DNA of 64,000 nt from Brenneria alni (GTDB lineage Bacteria > Pseudomonadota > Gammaproteobacteria > Enterobacterales > Enterobacteriaceae). Under the pieces are notes generated by a model, which did not search any database, was not told the DNA's origin, and was given only the letters and a program-made list of their open reading frames with translations. Numbering within the stretch: position 1 is the first letter of the stretch; every line of letters starts with the position of its first letter. Location: the NCBI RefSeq assembly GCF_003666245.1, contig NZ_MJLZ01000001.1:124001-188000 (forward strand), read 5' to 3'. Positions 10,661 to 20,331 of the stretch are shown here, piece after piece. The position numbers and the translations under genes were made by a program.

Positions 10661-11275
10661 ATGTTCGAAACGTCGCTGTTTGTCGCCACTATTGCCACGT
10701 TGGGAATGCTTTCACCCGGCCCTGATTTTTTTCTGGTCATCAAAAATGCCGCCCGCTATCCACGGGCTGCGGCATTGATGACTTCATTGGGGGTGATTTG
10801 TGGCGTAGCGACCCATATGACGTACTGCGTCGCGGGGCTGGCCGTGGTCATCACCACTACCCCCTGGTTGTTTAATTTACTGAGATACGCTGGCGCTGTT
10901 TATCTGATATGGGTCGGTATTCAGGCTCTGCTGTCCCGTGGCGAGAGTAAAATGAATCCCTCTCATCTGCCGGTGCAACGCGTCAGCCTGAAAAAAGCAT
11001 TTTTACAAGGTTATTTATGCAACCTGCTTAACCCAAAAGCAACCTTGTTTTTCCTTGCGGTATTTACTCAGGTACTGAGTATTGATTCCGGCGTCGGTGA
11101 GAAGCTGTGGTATGCCATGATTATCTGGATTCTGGCTGCAATCTGGTGGCCGCTGCTGGTGGTGCTTTTTCAAAGCGGGCCGGTACGCCGCGGCCTGCAA
11201 AAGACGCAAAAGCTGGCGGATAAACTGCTGGGTACGGTTTTGATCGCCCTCGGTATCAAGGTGGCGCTGGGCTGA
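10661..11275 (+). CDS. LysE/RhtB-family amino-acid exporter
   Basis: Inner-membrane efflux protein of the LysE/RhtB family. The start at 10661 (MFETSLFVATIATLGM) follows tggaa by 7 bases; a longer in-frame start at 10583 would add an unlikely leader. 204 aa with about six hydrophobic segments. The family signature SPGPDFFLVIKNA occurs at residues 18-30, and the LNPKATLFF motif is in the second half. Closest in type to RhtB/RhtC (threonine, homoserine); the exact substrate cannot be read from the sequence. It is divergent from yjjPB, so two amino/organic-acid exporters sit back to back. Confidence 0.85.
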   Translation: MFETSLFVATIATLGMLSPGPDFFLVIKNAARYPRAAALMTSLGVICGVATHMTYCVAGLAVVITTTPWLFNLLRYAGAVYLIWVGIQALLSRGESKMNPSHLPVQRVSLKKAFLQGYLCNLLNPKATLFFLAVFTQVLSIDSGVGEKLWYAMIIWILAAIWWPLLVVLFQSGPVRRGLQKTQKLADKLLGTVLIALGIKVALG

Positions 11276-11285
11276 CATGTTTTAT

Positions 11286-11306
11286 GGCCCGCTGAACGGG
11301 CCTTTT
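11286..11306 (+). terminator. Rho-independent terminator of the LysE-family gene
   Basis: A 6-bp GC stem GGCCCG/CGGGCC with a 5-base loop is followed by TTTT, 10 bases after the stop. It lies between convergent genes. Confidence 0.75.
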
Positions 11307-11315
11307 CCCTTGCGG

Positions 11316-12248
11316 TCAGAGGGTTCCTGTTCCGCCATCTGAACACCATACCTGCCCCGATGTGAAACTGCACTCCGCCGACGCCAGCGTCACATACAAA
11401 GGTGCTATCTCCACCGGCTGACCAGGGCGCCCCATCGGCGCATCCGCGCCAAACTCGATCACTTTGTCCATTGGTTGCCCGCCGCTCGGCTGTAGCGGCG
11501 TCCAGTAAGGCCCCGGCGCTACCGCATTAACACGAATGCCTTTTTCCGCTACCTGTTTGGCCAGCGCTTTGGTAAAGGCGACATTACAGGCTTTGGTCTG
11601 GGCATAATCCAGCAGGATCGCGCTAGGCTTGAATGCCTGCACGGATGAGGTGTTAATGATCACAGAACCCGGCTGCAAATGCGCCAACGCGGCTTTCGAG
11701 ATCCAAAACGGCGCATACACATTGGTCTTAAACGTCGCATCAAAGGCTTCCGTGGTGAGATCGTCAATGGATTCGGCATACTGCTGCCGACCGGCATTGT
11801 TCACCAGAATATCCAATCCCCCCAGTTTTTCAACGGCTTCATTGACCAGTTGCTTACAGAAATCCTCGGTGCGGATATCACCGGATATCGCCACCGCAAT
11901 ACGTCCTTCGGCGCGAATCAGCGCAATCACTTCTTGCGCATCCGACTCCTCTTCCGGCAGGTAATTAATCGCCACGTCCGCCCCTTCTCTGGCGTAGGCA
12001 ATGGCGACGGCACGACCGATCCCCGAATCTCCTCCGGTGATTAATGCTTTACGGCCATTCAGCCGCCCGTTTCCCCGATAACTTTTTTCACCATGATCGG
12101 GGAGGGGTTTCATTTTACTGGCGAGTCCTGGCGGATCTTGCGGCTGACTTTCAAAGGGGGGTTTTGGATATAACTCCGACGGATGCTTGCCTGTCTGCGG
12201 TGATACGGTTTCCATGTCTACAGATTGATTTCTCTTTTTCACACTCAT
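11316..12248 (-). CDS. YghA-like NAD(P)-dependent short-chain oxidoreductase
   Basis: Classical SDR with a long N-terminal extension typical of the YghA/YdaD general-stress subgroup. The Rossmann motif TGGDSGIG, the NNAG motif, and the catalytic Ser-Tyr-Lys set (INTSS and YAQTK) are present, followed by RVNAVAPGPYWTPLQ. 310 aa against 294 for E. coli YghA; the first 60 residues are Pro/Lys-rich and probably disordered. The start is preceded by a strong agaggcg ribosome site. The natural substrate is unknown; family members reduce aldehydes. Confidence 0.85.
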   Translation of the reverse strand: MSVKKRNQSVDMETVSPQTGKHPSELYPKPPFESQPQDPPGLASKMKPLPDHGEKSYRGNGRLNGRKALITGGDSGIGRAVAIAYAREGADVAINYLPEEESDAQEVIALIRAEGRIAVAISGDIRTEDFCKQLVNEAVEKLGGLDILVNNAGRQQYAESIDDLTTEAFDATFKTNVYAPFWISKAALAHLQPGSVIINTSSVQAFKPSAILLDYAQTKACNVAFTKALAKQVAEKGIRVNAVAPGPYWTPLQPSGGQPMDKVIEFGADAPMGRPGQPVEIAPLYVTLASAECSFTSGQVWCSDGGTGTL

Positions 12249-12431
12249 CTTTCGCCTCTTAATTGTTGAAATAAATTACTACGGCATAAAATTTCAAACA
12301 ATATCGATAAGAATAGACGATTATCCGGGATTCTTCATAAAGAGCGGAGAACACATACATACCAAACGGAAAAAAGAAAGGGGACGATATCAAACCACAT
12401 CGGCAAAGATTGAAAATTGGATGAGTAGTAT

Positions 12432-12464
12432 AAAAAAAGCCAGCGTTGATCAAAACGCTGGCTT
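12432..12464 (-). terminator. Rho-independent terminator of carAB
   Basis: On the minus strand the stem AGCCAGCGTT/AACGCTGGCT (10 bp, 6-base loop) is followed by seven T, 14 bases after the carB stop. Confidence 0.9.
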
Positions 12465-12477
12465 TCGCTGTTGCTGA

Positions 12478-15400
12478 TTAATTAACTTTAATCAACGCGT
12501 GCATTTCCTGCACCGAAGTGACTTTCTCAGTAGGATCGGCGTTTAACGACATGGCCGTGGCAAACCCGCCGTTCATGGTCGTATCGTAGTGAACCTTGTA
12601 CTGCAATGCGCTCCGGCGAATCAGCTTAGAGTCCTCAATAGCCTGGCGTCCTGCCGTGGTATTGACGATATAGGTGTACTCGCCGTTTTTGATCCGATCC
12701 TGGATGTGCGGACGACCTTCATGCACCTTGTTCACCAGACGCGGATTAATCCCCGCTTCACCCAGTTCAATGGCGGTGCCGTGCGTCGCATCCAGCTCAA
12801 AGCCGTGCTTCAGAAGTTTGGCCGCCAGATCCACCACGCGGGCTTTGTCGCCCTCACGAACCGACAATAGCGCACGGCCTGATTTCTTCATCTGTGAATT
12901 GCTGCCCAGCATGGCTTTGGCAAAGGCTTCAGCGAATGTCCGCCCCACGCCCATCACTTCACCGGTTGAGCGCATTTCCGGCCCCAGAATCGGGTCAACG
13001 CCGGGGAACTTGTTAAACGGCAACACCACTTCTTTCACCGAGTAATAAGGCGGAATGACTTCTTTCGTCACCCCTTGTTGAGCCAGCGTCTGCCCCACCA
13101 TCACCCGGGCGGCCACTTTCGCCAAAGGTACGCCGGTCGCTTTGGAAACAAACGGAACGGTACGCGCCGCACGCGGGTTAACTTCGATCAGATAAACCTC
13201 GTTGTTCTTGACGGCAAACTGCACATTCATCAGGCCGCGAACGCCAAGCTCAAACGCCAGCTTTTCCACCTGCCGACGCATCACGTCCTGAATCTCTTTG
13301 CTCAACGTATAAGCCGGCAAAGAACAGGCCGAGTCGCCGGAGTGAACGCCCGCCTGTTCGATGTGCTCCATAATGCCGCCAATCAGCACGCGCTCACCAT
13401 CACAGATGGCATCCACATCGACTTCAATGGCATCGTCCAGGAAGCGGTCCAGCAGCACCGGCGCATCGTTTGACACCACCACCGCATTCTGGAAGTACCG
13501 GCGCAGATCGATTTCGTCGTAAACGATCTCCATCGCCCGCCCGCCAAGTACATAAGAAGGGCGAACCACCAGCGGATAGCCGATATCACACGCTTTTTCC
13601 ACCGCTTGCTCAATCGCCGTCACGGTGGCGTTAGCCGGTTGCTTCAGGCCCAGACGGTCTACCGCCTGTTGGAAACGTTCGCGATCTTCAGCACGATCAA
13701 TGGCATCCGGGCTGGTGCCAATTACCGGCACGCCCGCCGCTTCCAGCGCTCGCGCCAGCTTCAACGGCGTCTGTCCGCCATACTGCACAATGACGCCTTT
13801 CGGCTTCTCGATACGCACGATTTCCAGCACGTCTTCCAACGTAACCGGTTCGAAATACAGGCGATCAGAGGTGTCGTAGTCGGTCGAAACGGTTTCAGGG
13901 TTACAGTTCACCATGATGGTTTCATAACCGTCTTCACGCAGCGCCAGCGAAGCATGAACGCAACAATAGTCAAACTCGATCCCCTGACCAATACGGTTTG
14001 GCCCGCCGCCCAGCACCATGATTTTATCACGATCCTGATTCGGATTGGCCTCGCACTCCTCTTCATAGGTGGAATACAGATAGGCCGTATCGGTTGCAAA
14101 CTCTGCCGCGCAGGTATCCACACGCTTATAAACCGGGTGCAGGTCAAATTTATCACGCAGCTTGCGGATTTCACTTTCCGCCACGCCTGCCAGCGTAGCC
14201 AGGCGCGCATCGGCAAAGCCTTTACGCTTCAGCAAGCGCAGGAAGTCGGCGTCCAGCGCGGTAACGCCTTTTTCCGCCACCTGTTCTTCCAGACACACCA
14301 GTTCTTCGATTTGTACCAGGAACCAGCGGTCAATATTGGTCAGGTTAAAGATGCCGTCCACTGACATACCCGCACGAAACGCATCGGCAATGTACCAGAC
14401 ACGCTCGGCGCCCGCGTCTTTCAGCTCACGGCGGATTTTGGTCAGCGCTTCAGGATCGTCCAGATCCACTTGCGGATCAAAACCCGTCGCCCCCACTTCC
14501 AGACCACGCAACGCTTTCTGCAACGATTCCTGCTGAGTACGGCCAATCGCCATCACTTCGCCCACAGATTTCATCTGCGTGGTCAGACGGTCGTTGGCGC
14601 CGGCAAATTTCTCGAAATTGAAGCGCGGGATCTTGGTCACAACATAGTCGATGGAGGGTTCAAACGACGCAGGCGTGCGACCGCCGGTAATGTCGTTCAT
14701 CAGTTCATCCAGCGTATAACCGACAGCCAGCTTGGCGGCGATTTTCGCAATCGGGAACCCCGTTGCTTTGGAGGCCAATGCTGAAGAGCGGGAAACGCGC
14801 GGGTTCATTTCAATCACAATCAGACGGCCATTTTTCGGATTCACCGAAAACTGCACATTCGAACCGCCGGTTTCCACACCGATCTCACGCAGCACCGCCA
14901 TCGAAGCGTTACGCATGATTTGGTACTCTTTGTCGGTCAGCGTTTGCGCTGGCGCAACGGTGATTGAATCACCGGTATGGATCCCCATGGCGTCAAAGTT
15001 TTCGATGGAGCAGACAATGATGCAGTTGTCGTTTTTGTCTCGCACCACTTCCATTTCGTACTCTTTCCAGCCAATCAGCGATTCATCGATCAGCAATTCT
15101 TTGGTGGGGGAAAGATCCAGGCCGCGTTCGCAGATTTCTTCAAACTCTTCGCGGTTGTAGGCGATCCCGCCACCCGTGCCGCCCATGGTGAAGGAAGGTC
15201 GAATAATACAGGGGAAGCCCACGTCAGCGGCGACGGCCAGCGCCTCTTCCATATTATGCGCGATACCGGAACGGGCGGTATCCAGCCCGATTTTCTTCAT
15301 CGCCACATCAAAGCGGCGGCGATCTTCGGCTTTATCAATCGCATCAGCGGTGGCGCCAATCATTGTGACGCCGAATTCAGCCAGCACCCCCTGACGCTCC

Positions 15401-15705
15401 AGCTCCAGCGCACAGTTCAGCGCCGTCTGGCCGCCCATGGTCGGCAGCACCGCATCCGGGCGTTCTTTCTCAATAATTTTGCGCACCACTTCCCAGTGAA
15501 TCGGCTCGATGTAGGTGGCATCCGCCATCTCCGGATCGGTCATGATGGTTGCCGGATTCGAGTTCACCAGAATGACGCGATACCCTTCTTCGCGCAGGGC
15601 TTTACACGCCTGTGCGCCAGAGTAGTCAAATTCACAAGCCTGGCCGATAACAATCGGGCCGGCGCCCAGAATCAGGATGCTTTTAATATCTGTACGTTTT
15701 GGCAT
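12478..15705 (-). CDS. carB: CarB, carbamoyl-phosphate synthase large subunit
   Basis: Makes carbamoyl phosphate from bicarbonate, ammonia (channelled from CarA) and two ATP, feeding pyrimidine and arginine synthesis. The two homologous ATP-grasp halves are visible: [20 protein letters not shown] at the N-terminus and the matching [19 protein letters not shown] near residue 555. The ATP-grasp signatures [12 protein letters not shown] and [12 protein letters not shown] are intact. The last 140 residues form the allosteric MGS-like domain that binds UMP and ornithine. 1075 aa against 1073 in E. coli. It follows carA by 14 bases in one operon. Confidence 0.98.
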   Translation of the reverse strand: MPKRTDIKSILILGAGPIVIGQACEFDYSGAQACKALREEGYRVILVNSNPATIMTDPEMADATYIEPIHWEVVRKIIEKERPDAVLPTMGGQTALNCALELERQGVLAEFGVTMIGATADAIDKAEDRRRFDVAMKKIGLDTARSGIAHNMEEALAVAADVGFPCIIRPSFTMGGTGGGIAYNREEFEEICERGLDLSPTKELLIDESLIGWKEYEMEVVRDKNDNCIIVCSIENFDAMGIHTGDSITVAPAQTLTDKEYQIMRNASMAVLREIGVETGGSNVQFSVNPKNGRLIVIEMNPRVSRSSALASKATGFPIAKIAAKLAVGYTLDELMNDITGGRTPASFEPSIDYVVTKIPRFNFEKFAGANDRLTTQMKSVGEVMAIGRTQQESLQKALRGLEVGATGFDPQVDLDDPEALTKIRRELKDAGAERVWYIADAFRAGMSVDGIFNLTNIDRWFLVQIEELVCLEEQVAEKGVTALDADFLRLLKRKGFADARLATLAGVAESEIRKLRDKFDLHPVYKRVDTCAAEFATDTAYLYSTYEEECEANPNQDRDKIMVLGGGPNRIGQGIEFDYCCVHASLALREDGYETIMVNCNPETVSTDYDTSDRLYFEPVTLEDVLEIVRIEKPKGVIVQYGGQTPLKLARALEAAGVPVIGTSPDAIDRAEDRERFQQAVDRLGLKQPANATVTAIEQAVEKACDIGYPLVVRPSYVLGGRAMEIVYDEIDLRRYFQNAVVVSNDAPVLLDRFLDDAIEVDVDAICDGERVLIGGIMEHIEQAGVHSGDSACSLPAYTLSKEIQDVMRRQVEKLAFELGVRGLMNVQFAVKNNEVYLIEVNPRAARTVPFVSKATGVPLAKVAARVMVGQTLAQQGVTKEVIPPYYSVKEVVLPFNKFPGVDPILGPEMRSTGEVMGVGRTFAEAFAKAMLGSNSQMKKSGRALLSVREGDKARVVDLAAKLLKHGFELDATHGTAIELGEAGINPRLVNKVHEGRPHIQDRIKNGEYTYIVNTTAGRQAIEDSKLIRRSALQYKVHYDTTMNGGFATAMSLNADPTEKVTSVQEMHALIKVN

Positions 15706-15719
15706 TATCTCGCTCCTGA

Positions 15720-16868
15720 TTATTTGGCTGAAGAACGGTAAGTCTTAATCAATTCAATAAAGTGGTCGAAAAAGGGCGCCGCGTCGTGCGGGCCGGGGCT
15801 GGCTTCCGGGTGCCCCTGAAAACTGAACGCCGGTTTATCGGTGCGGTGAATCCCCTGCACCGTGTGGTCAAATAATGATTTATGCGTCACGCGCAGTGTG
15901 TCAGGCAAATTATGCTCATCAACCGCAAAACCGTGGTTCTGGGCGGTGATCATCACACAGTTGTTATCCAGATCTTTTACCGGATGGTTGCCGCCGTGGT
16001 GGCCAAGTTTCATTTTGATGGTTTTCGCGCCGCTCGCCAGCGCCAGCAACTGGTGGCCGAGGCAGATGCCGAATACCGGGATATCCGCTTCCAGAAAGGT
16101 TTTTATCGCACGAATCGCATAATCACACGGCTCCGGGTCGCCGGGGCCGTTCGACAGAAATATCCCATCAGGATTGAGCTTCAATACCTCTTCAGCAGAG
16201 GTTTGGGCCGGAACAACGGTCAGACGACAGCCTCTGTCCACCAGCAGACGCAGAATATTACGCTTCACACCGTAGTCATAAGCAACCACATGGTAAGGCA
16301 GCTCGCTCTCCTGTTTGGCTTGGGGTAAGCCCCCCTCCAGCGTCCAACTGCCTTGTAACCAGCTATAGCTTTCAGCAGTGGTGACCTCTTTTGCCAGATC
16401 CATCCCTTTCAACCCCGGAAACGCTTTGGCTTTTTCCAGCGCGTGCGCCGCGTCTGGCGCGTCACCGGCAATAATGCAGCCGTTCTGGGCGCCTTTCTCT
16501 CGCAGTAAGCGGGTCAGTTTACGGGTATCGATATCGGCAATACCAATGATGTTGTTGCGCTTGAGGTATTCAGACAGGCTTTCTTCGCTGCGGTAGTTAC
16601 TGGCAATCAACGGCAGGTCACGGATGACCAGGCCTTGAGCTTGTATGGAGAGTGATTCTTCGTCGCTGGCGTTAGTGCCGACATTACCAATATGGGGATA
16701 AGTGAGAGTGACAATCTGGCGGGAATAGGATGGATCAGTAAGGATTTCTTGATATCCGGTCATCGACGTATTGAAGACCACTTCCCCCACTGCCGACCCT
16801 TCTGCCCCGATGGCCCGACCGTGGAATTGGGTTCCGTCTTCCAGAACCAATAGCGCTGACTTAATCAA
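15720..16868 (-). CDS. carA: CarA, carbamoyl-phosphate synthase small subunit (UUG start)
   Basis: Glutamine amidotransferase subunit that releases ammonia for CarB. The start is set at a TTG (16868), preceded 7 bases upstream by ggaggg; this yields [17 protein letters not shown] and 382 aa, exactly as in E. coli, whose carA also starts at UUG. An in-frame ATG at 16895 lacks a ribosome site and falls inside ARG box 2. The catalytic Cys lies in VFGICLGHQ (about residue 269) and the His/Glu pair in [11 protein letters not shown]. Confidence 0.95.
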   Translation of the reverse strand: MIKSALLVLEDGTQFHGRAIGAEGSAVGEVVFNTSMTGYQEILTDPSYSRQIVTLTYPHIGNVGTNASDEESLSIQAQGLVIRDLPLIASNYRSEESLSEYLKRNNIIGIADIDTRKLTRLLREKGAQNGCIIAGDAPDAAHALEKAKAFPGLKGMDLAKEVTTAESYSWLQGSWTLEGGLPQAKQESELPYHVVAYDYGVKRNILRLLVDRGCRLTVVPAQTSAEEVLKLNPDGIFLSNGPGDPEPCDYAIRAIKTFLEADIPVFGICLGHQLLALASGAKTIKMKLGHHGGNHPVKDLDNNCVMITAQNHGFAVDEHNLPDTLRVTHKSLFDHTVQGIHRTDKPAFSFQGHPEASPGPHDAAPFFDHFIELIKTYRSSAK

Positions 16869-16880
16869 AACACCCTCCAA

Positions 16881-16916
16881 GGAATAAAAAATCATGTTAT
16901 TTGCATATTAATTCAG
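16881..16916 (-). promoter_or_regulatory. Tandem ARG boxes upstream of carA
   Basis: On the minus strand ctgaattaatatgcaaat (16899-16916) matches the ArgR box consensus well, and a poorer box, catgatttttattcc (16881-16895), follows 3 bases downstream. Two boxes with a 3-base gap is the standard ArgR hexamer site and the known arrangement at E. coli carAB P2. Arginine repression of the promoter it overlaps is therefore expected. Confidence 0.75.
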
Positions 16917-16935
16917 ATTAACCGATCTAAATCAA
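16906..16935 (-). promoter_or_regulatory. Candidate carAB proximal promoter P2
   Basis: Minus-strand TTGATT (16930-16935), an 18-base spacer, then TTAATA (16906-16911). The -10 box lies inside ARG box 1, consistent with steric repression by ArgR. Confidence 0.55.
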
Positions 16936-16978
16936 CGCAAAAACCACCTTCAAGGTAAATTTTTGGCAAATTGGGCGC

Positions 16979-17007
16979 ATTTTAATGATGGTCGGCTAAC
17001 TTGTCCA
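16979..17007 (-). promoter_or_regulatory. Candidate carAB distal promoter P1
   Basis: Minus-strand TGGACA (17002-17007), a 17-base spacer, then TAAAAT (16979-16984), about 70 bases upstream of the P2 candidate. In E. coli the distal promoter answers to pyrimidines and purines; whether that holds here is inference. Confidence 0.55.
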
Positions 17008-17245
17008 CTTCAACCGCACTTTTTCACTTCTTTTCATGCTTTATGGCATAAATCCCTCTCCACACCCGTAAAAGGACATGTTAACTCAGGAAAGTAAACG
17101 GTTGCTAATCTACATGGTTAAAATGAGTGTAATAATCAGCCAACATTGTCTGTTTTATGGTTTCAACATAAAAAAACAGACTTAAAAATCGAGAAAAGTT
17201 AGTAAAAAATAAGGTTAAGATAAAAAATAGAATAAAAGAGACAAA

Positions 17246-17278
17246 ATAAAAGTAACGATTTTAAATCGTCACTTTTAT
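17246..17278 (-). terminator. Palindrome downstream of dapB, probable terminator
   Basis: Arms ATAAAAGTaACGATTT and AAATCGTcACTTTTAT pair with a single mismatch over 16 positions, 35 bases after the dapB stop; on the minus strand the second arm ends in ACTTTTATTTTG. The stem is AT-rich, so termination strength is uncertain. Confidence 0.6.
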
Positions 17279-17312
17279 CATTAAGTTATATTTATAAAAT
17301 TACATTTTTAAT

Positions 17313-18158
<846 letters not shown>

Positions 18159-18366
18159 CTATGAATAACGGTAGGTTAACGGGCATGAAGCACTACCGCC
18201 AGTGGATTTATAGCCAGATGAGAAAATTATGTCAGAAGAAAAATTAAATCAGTAAAGACTATTCGATGTATTGCCTGCCCCAATAAATCAAACCCGATAA
18301 CGCATAAATATGCATTTTTATCAGATTATTATTAATGGGCAATCATGGTTGTTCGGGGATTAATGG

Positions 18367-18404
18367 GGAAAAGGCGGTGAAAAGAGAAAACACTCCTCAC
18401 CACC
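18367..18404 (-). terminator. Terminator of the ribF-ileS-lspA-fkpB-ispH operon
   Basis: On the minus strand GGTGGTGA and TCACCGCC pair over 8 bp (one G-T) and are followed by TTTTCCCC, about 15 bases after the ispH stop. Confidence 0.7.
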
Positions 18405-18417
18405 AATGATAAATCAC

Positions 18418-19368
18418 TCAATCGATTTGCTTTACTTCGACACGCAGCTCTTTCGGCACTTCAAAAACAATATTTTCCTCACGGCCCTGCAATTCCAGTG
18501 CCACCTCTCCGCCCAGCGACTTTAAACGCTGTATAACCTGCTGTACCAGAATATCCGGTGCGGAAGCACCCGCCGTCACCCCAATGTGAGTAATACCCGT
18601 CAGCCAGCTCTCCTGAATATCTTCCGCCGCGTCAATCAGGTAGGCGGCCTTGCCTGCCCGCTGGGCCAGTTCTGCCAAACGATTGGAGTTGGAAGAGTTC
18701 TTTGAACCAACCACCAGCACCACATCCGCTTCAGCAGCCAGATAACGTACCGCCTCCTGGCGATTGGTGGTGGCGTAGCAAATATCATCTTTACGCGGGC
18801 CGATAATCTGCGGAAAGCGTTCGCGCAACGCATCAATAACAGCAGAAGTATCATCAACTGACAGCGTGGTTTGCGTCATAAAGCAGAGGTTGGTTTCGTC
18901 CTTCACCTGTAGTTGCCAGACATCTTCAGGCGACTCCACCAGATACATCCCGCCATCGGCATTGCTGTACTGCCCCATAGTGCCTTCCACTTCCGGGTGC
19001 CCGGCGTGGCCGATCAAGATAGCCTCAACGCCTTTCCGGCTGGCCCTTGCCACTTCCATATGCACCTTGGTCACCAGCGGACAGGTGGCATCAAAGACCG
19101 TTAAATCACGATTTCTGGCTTCAGCACGCACAGCCTGCGAAACACCATGCGCAGAGAAAATCAGAATCGAACCGTCCGGCACCTCATCGATTTGTTCAAT
19201 AAATATCGCGCCGCGCTCACGTAACCCGTTGACCACATAACGGTTGTGAACCACTTCGTGACGCACATAGATCGGTGTGCCATATATCTCTAATGCCCGC
19301 TCGACAATACTGATGGCACGATCAACCCCGGCACAAAAACCCCGTGGGTTAGCCAGCAAGATTTGCAT
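18418..19368 (-). CDS. ispH: IspH, 4-hydroxy-3-methylbut-2-enyl diphosphate reductase
   Basis: Last enzyme of the MEP isoprenoid pathway, an iron-sulfur protein making IPP and DMAPP. The start at 19368 ([20 protein letters not shown]) matches the family; the frame is open further upstream across fkpB but that extension is not coding. The three cluster cysteines are in RGFCAG, DATCPLV and [10 protein letters not shown]. 316 aa, as in E. coli. It overlaps the end of fkpB by 20 bases. Confidence 0.97.
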   Translation of the reverse strand: MQILLANPRGFCAGVDRAISIVERALEIYGTPIYVRHEVVHNRYVVNGLRERGAIFIEQIDEVPDGSILIFSAHGVSQAVRAEARNRDLTVFDATCPLVTKVHMEVARASRKGVEAILIGHAGHPEVEGTMGQYSNADGGMYLVESPEDVWQLQVKDETNLCFMTQTTLSVDDTSAVIDALRERFPQIIGPRKDDICYATTNRQEAVRYLAAEADVVLVVGSKNSSNSNRLAELAQRAGKAAYLIDAAEDIQESWLTGITHIGVTAGASAPDILVQQVIQRLKSLGGEVALELQGREENIVFEVPKELRVEVKQID

Positions 19369-19822
19369 GCTGAACCTCCTGCTGTGAAGGATCGATATCC
19401 AGAACTTCCAGATCGAACGTAATAGACTGCCCTGCCAGCGGATGATTAAAATCCACCGTGACGGATTCTTCCGCCACATCACGGATAATTCCGGGCATAT
19501 CATTACCGCCAATACCGTTGAACAACATGATGGTCCCCACATCCGGCACACCGGTTTGGGCAAAATCACGACGCAGAAAAAACTGGATCAGATCAGGATT
19601 TGCGGCACCAAAAGCAGATTCGGGCGGCAGCGTAAATTTACGTCTGTCGCCGCACTTGAGCCCCAGCAGATGCTGTTCCAATTCATCTGACAAACTGCCA
19701 TCCCCCAGACGGAACAGCGCGGGCTTACCGCTTTCACGGGTGGACTCCGCCGCAAAGCCATCTTCCAACGTCAGGATAAAGTGCACCAGCACAGCGCTGT
19801 TGCTCTGTACAGTCTCGGACAT
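19349..19822 (-). CDS. fkpB: FkpB, FKBP-type peptidyl-prolyl isomerase (SlpA)
   Basis: Small cytoplasmic SlyD-like isomerase with an FKBP domain interrupted by an inserted flap. Signature segments are [43 protein letters not shown] and the terminal FDLEVLDI. 157 aa against 149 in E. coli, with a few extra residues at the C-terminus that overlap ispH. The ATG shares one base with the lspA stop (TGATG). Confidence 0.95.
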   Translation of the reverse strand: MSETVQSNSAVLVHFILTLEDGFAAESTRESGKPALFRLGDGSLSDELEQHLLGLKCGDRRKFTLPPESAFGAANPDLIQFFLRRDFAQTGVPDVGTIMLFNGIGGNDMPGIIRDVAEESVTVDFNHPLAGQSITFDLEVLDIDPSQQEVQHANLAG

Positions 19823-20331
19823 CAGTGCCCCTTTTGCTTAACCGCATCATCATGAGTACTGAAAAAGCCTTCCAGTACAATCAGTGCGGCGCCAATGCAG
19901 ATAGCCGTGTCCGCCAGATTGAAAGTGGCGAAATGCCAGTCCCTAACATAGAAGTCGATCATATCCACGACAAATCCATGCCACATCCGGTCAAACAGGT
20001 TGCCTAATGCGCCGCCGATGATCAGCGCATAAGCAATGTTATTCAACTTTTGCTGCGCACTGGCGCGATACATCATCACCAGCAGGGCAACCACAATGGC
20101 GATAGCAATACCGGCAAAGAACCAGCGTTGCCAGCCCCCCTTATCGGCCAGAAAACTGAACGCGGCGCCATAATTACGCGCATAGTGCAGATTCAGGGAA
20201 GGAAACAGAGGCAGCGTCTCTCCCAGCGCAAATTGAGAGAGAACCCACTGTTTACTACCGAAGTCAACGACTAAAACTACCAGCGCCAGCCAAAGCCAGC
20301 GCAACCCGCTCGAACAGATCGATTTATTCAT
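19822..20331 (-). CDS. lspA: LspA, prolipoprotein signal peptidase
   Basis: Inner-membrane aspartic protease that cleaves lipoprotein signal peptides after lipidation. Four hydrophobic segments are seen, and the two catalytic Asp lie in GNLFDR and FNLADT; the NYGAAFSF motif is intact. 169 aa against 164 in E. coli. Its ATG shares one base with the ileS stop, and its stop shares one base with the fkpB ATG. Confidence 0.97.
   Translation of the reverse strand: MNKSICSSGLRWLWLALVVLVVDFGSKQWVLSQFALGETLPLFPSLNLHYARNYGAAFSFLADKGGWQRWFFAGIAIAIVVALLVMMYRASAQQKLNNIAYALIIGGALGNLFDRMWHGFVVDMIDFYVRDWHFATFNLADTAICIGAALIVLEGFFSTHDDAVKQKGH

Larger units (their letters stand above)
16869..17312. other. carA-dapB intergenic region
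   Basis: 444 bases. The half next to carA holds two candidate carAB promoters and ARG boxes. The half next to dapB (about 17150-17312) is strongly AT-rich and contains the dapB terminator palindrome. No coding frame with a ribosome site is seen. Confidence 0.7.

Noticed and set aside
12259-12453. A 64-codon open frame upstream of carB's terminator on the minus strand
   Set aside because: It starts inside the carB terminator, lies in AT-rich intergenic DNA and has no ribosome site.
13606-14364. A 252-codon open frame on the plus strand within carB
   Set aside because: Antisense to conserved carB and matches no family; treated as a shadow.
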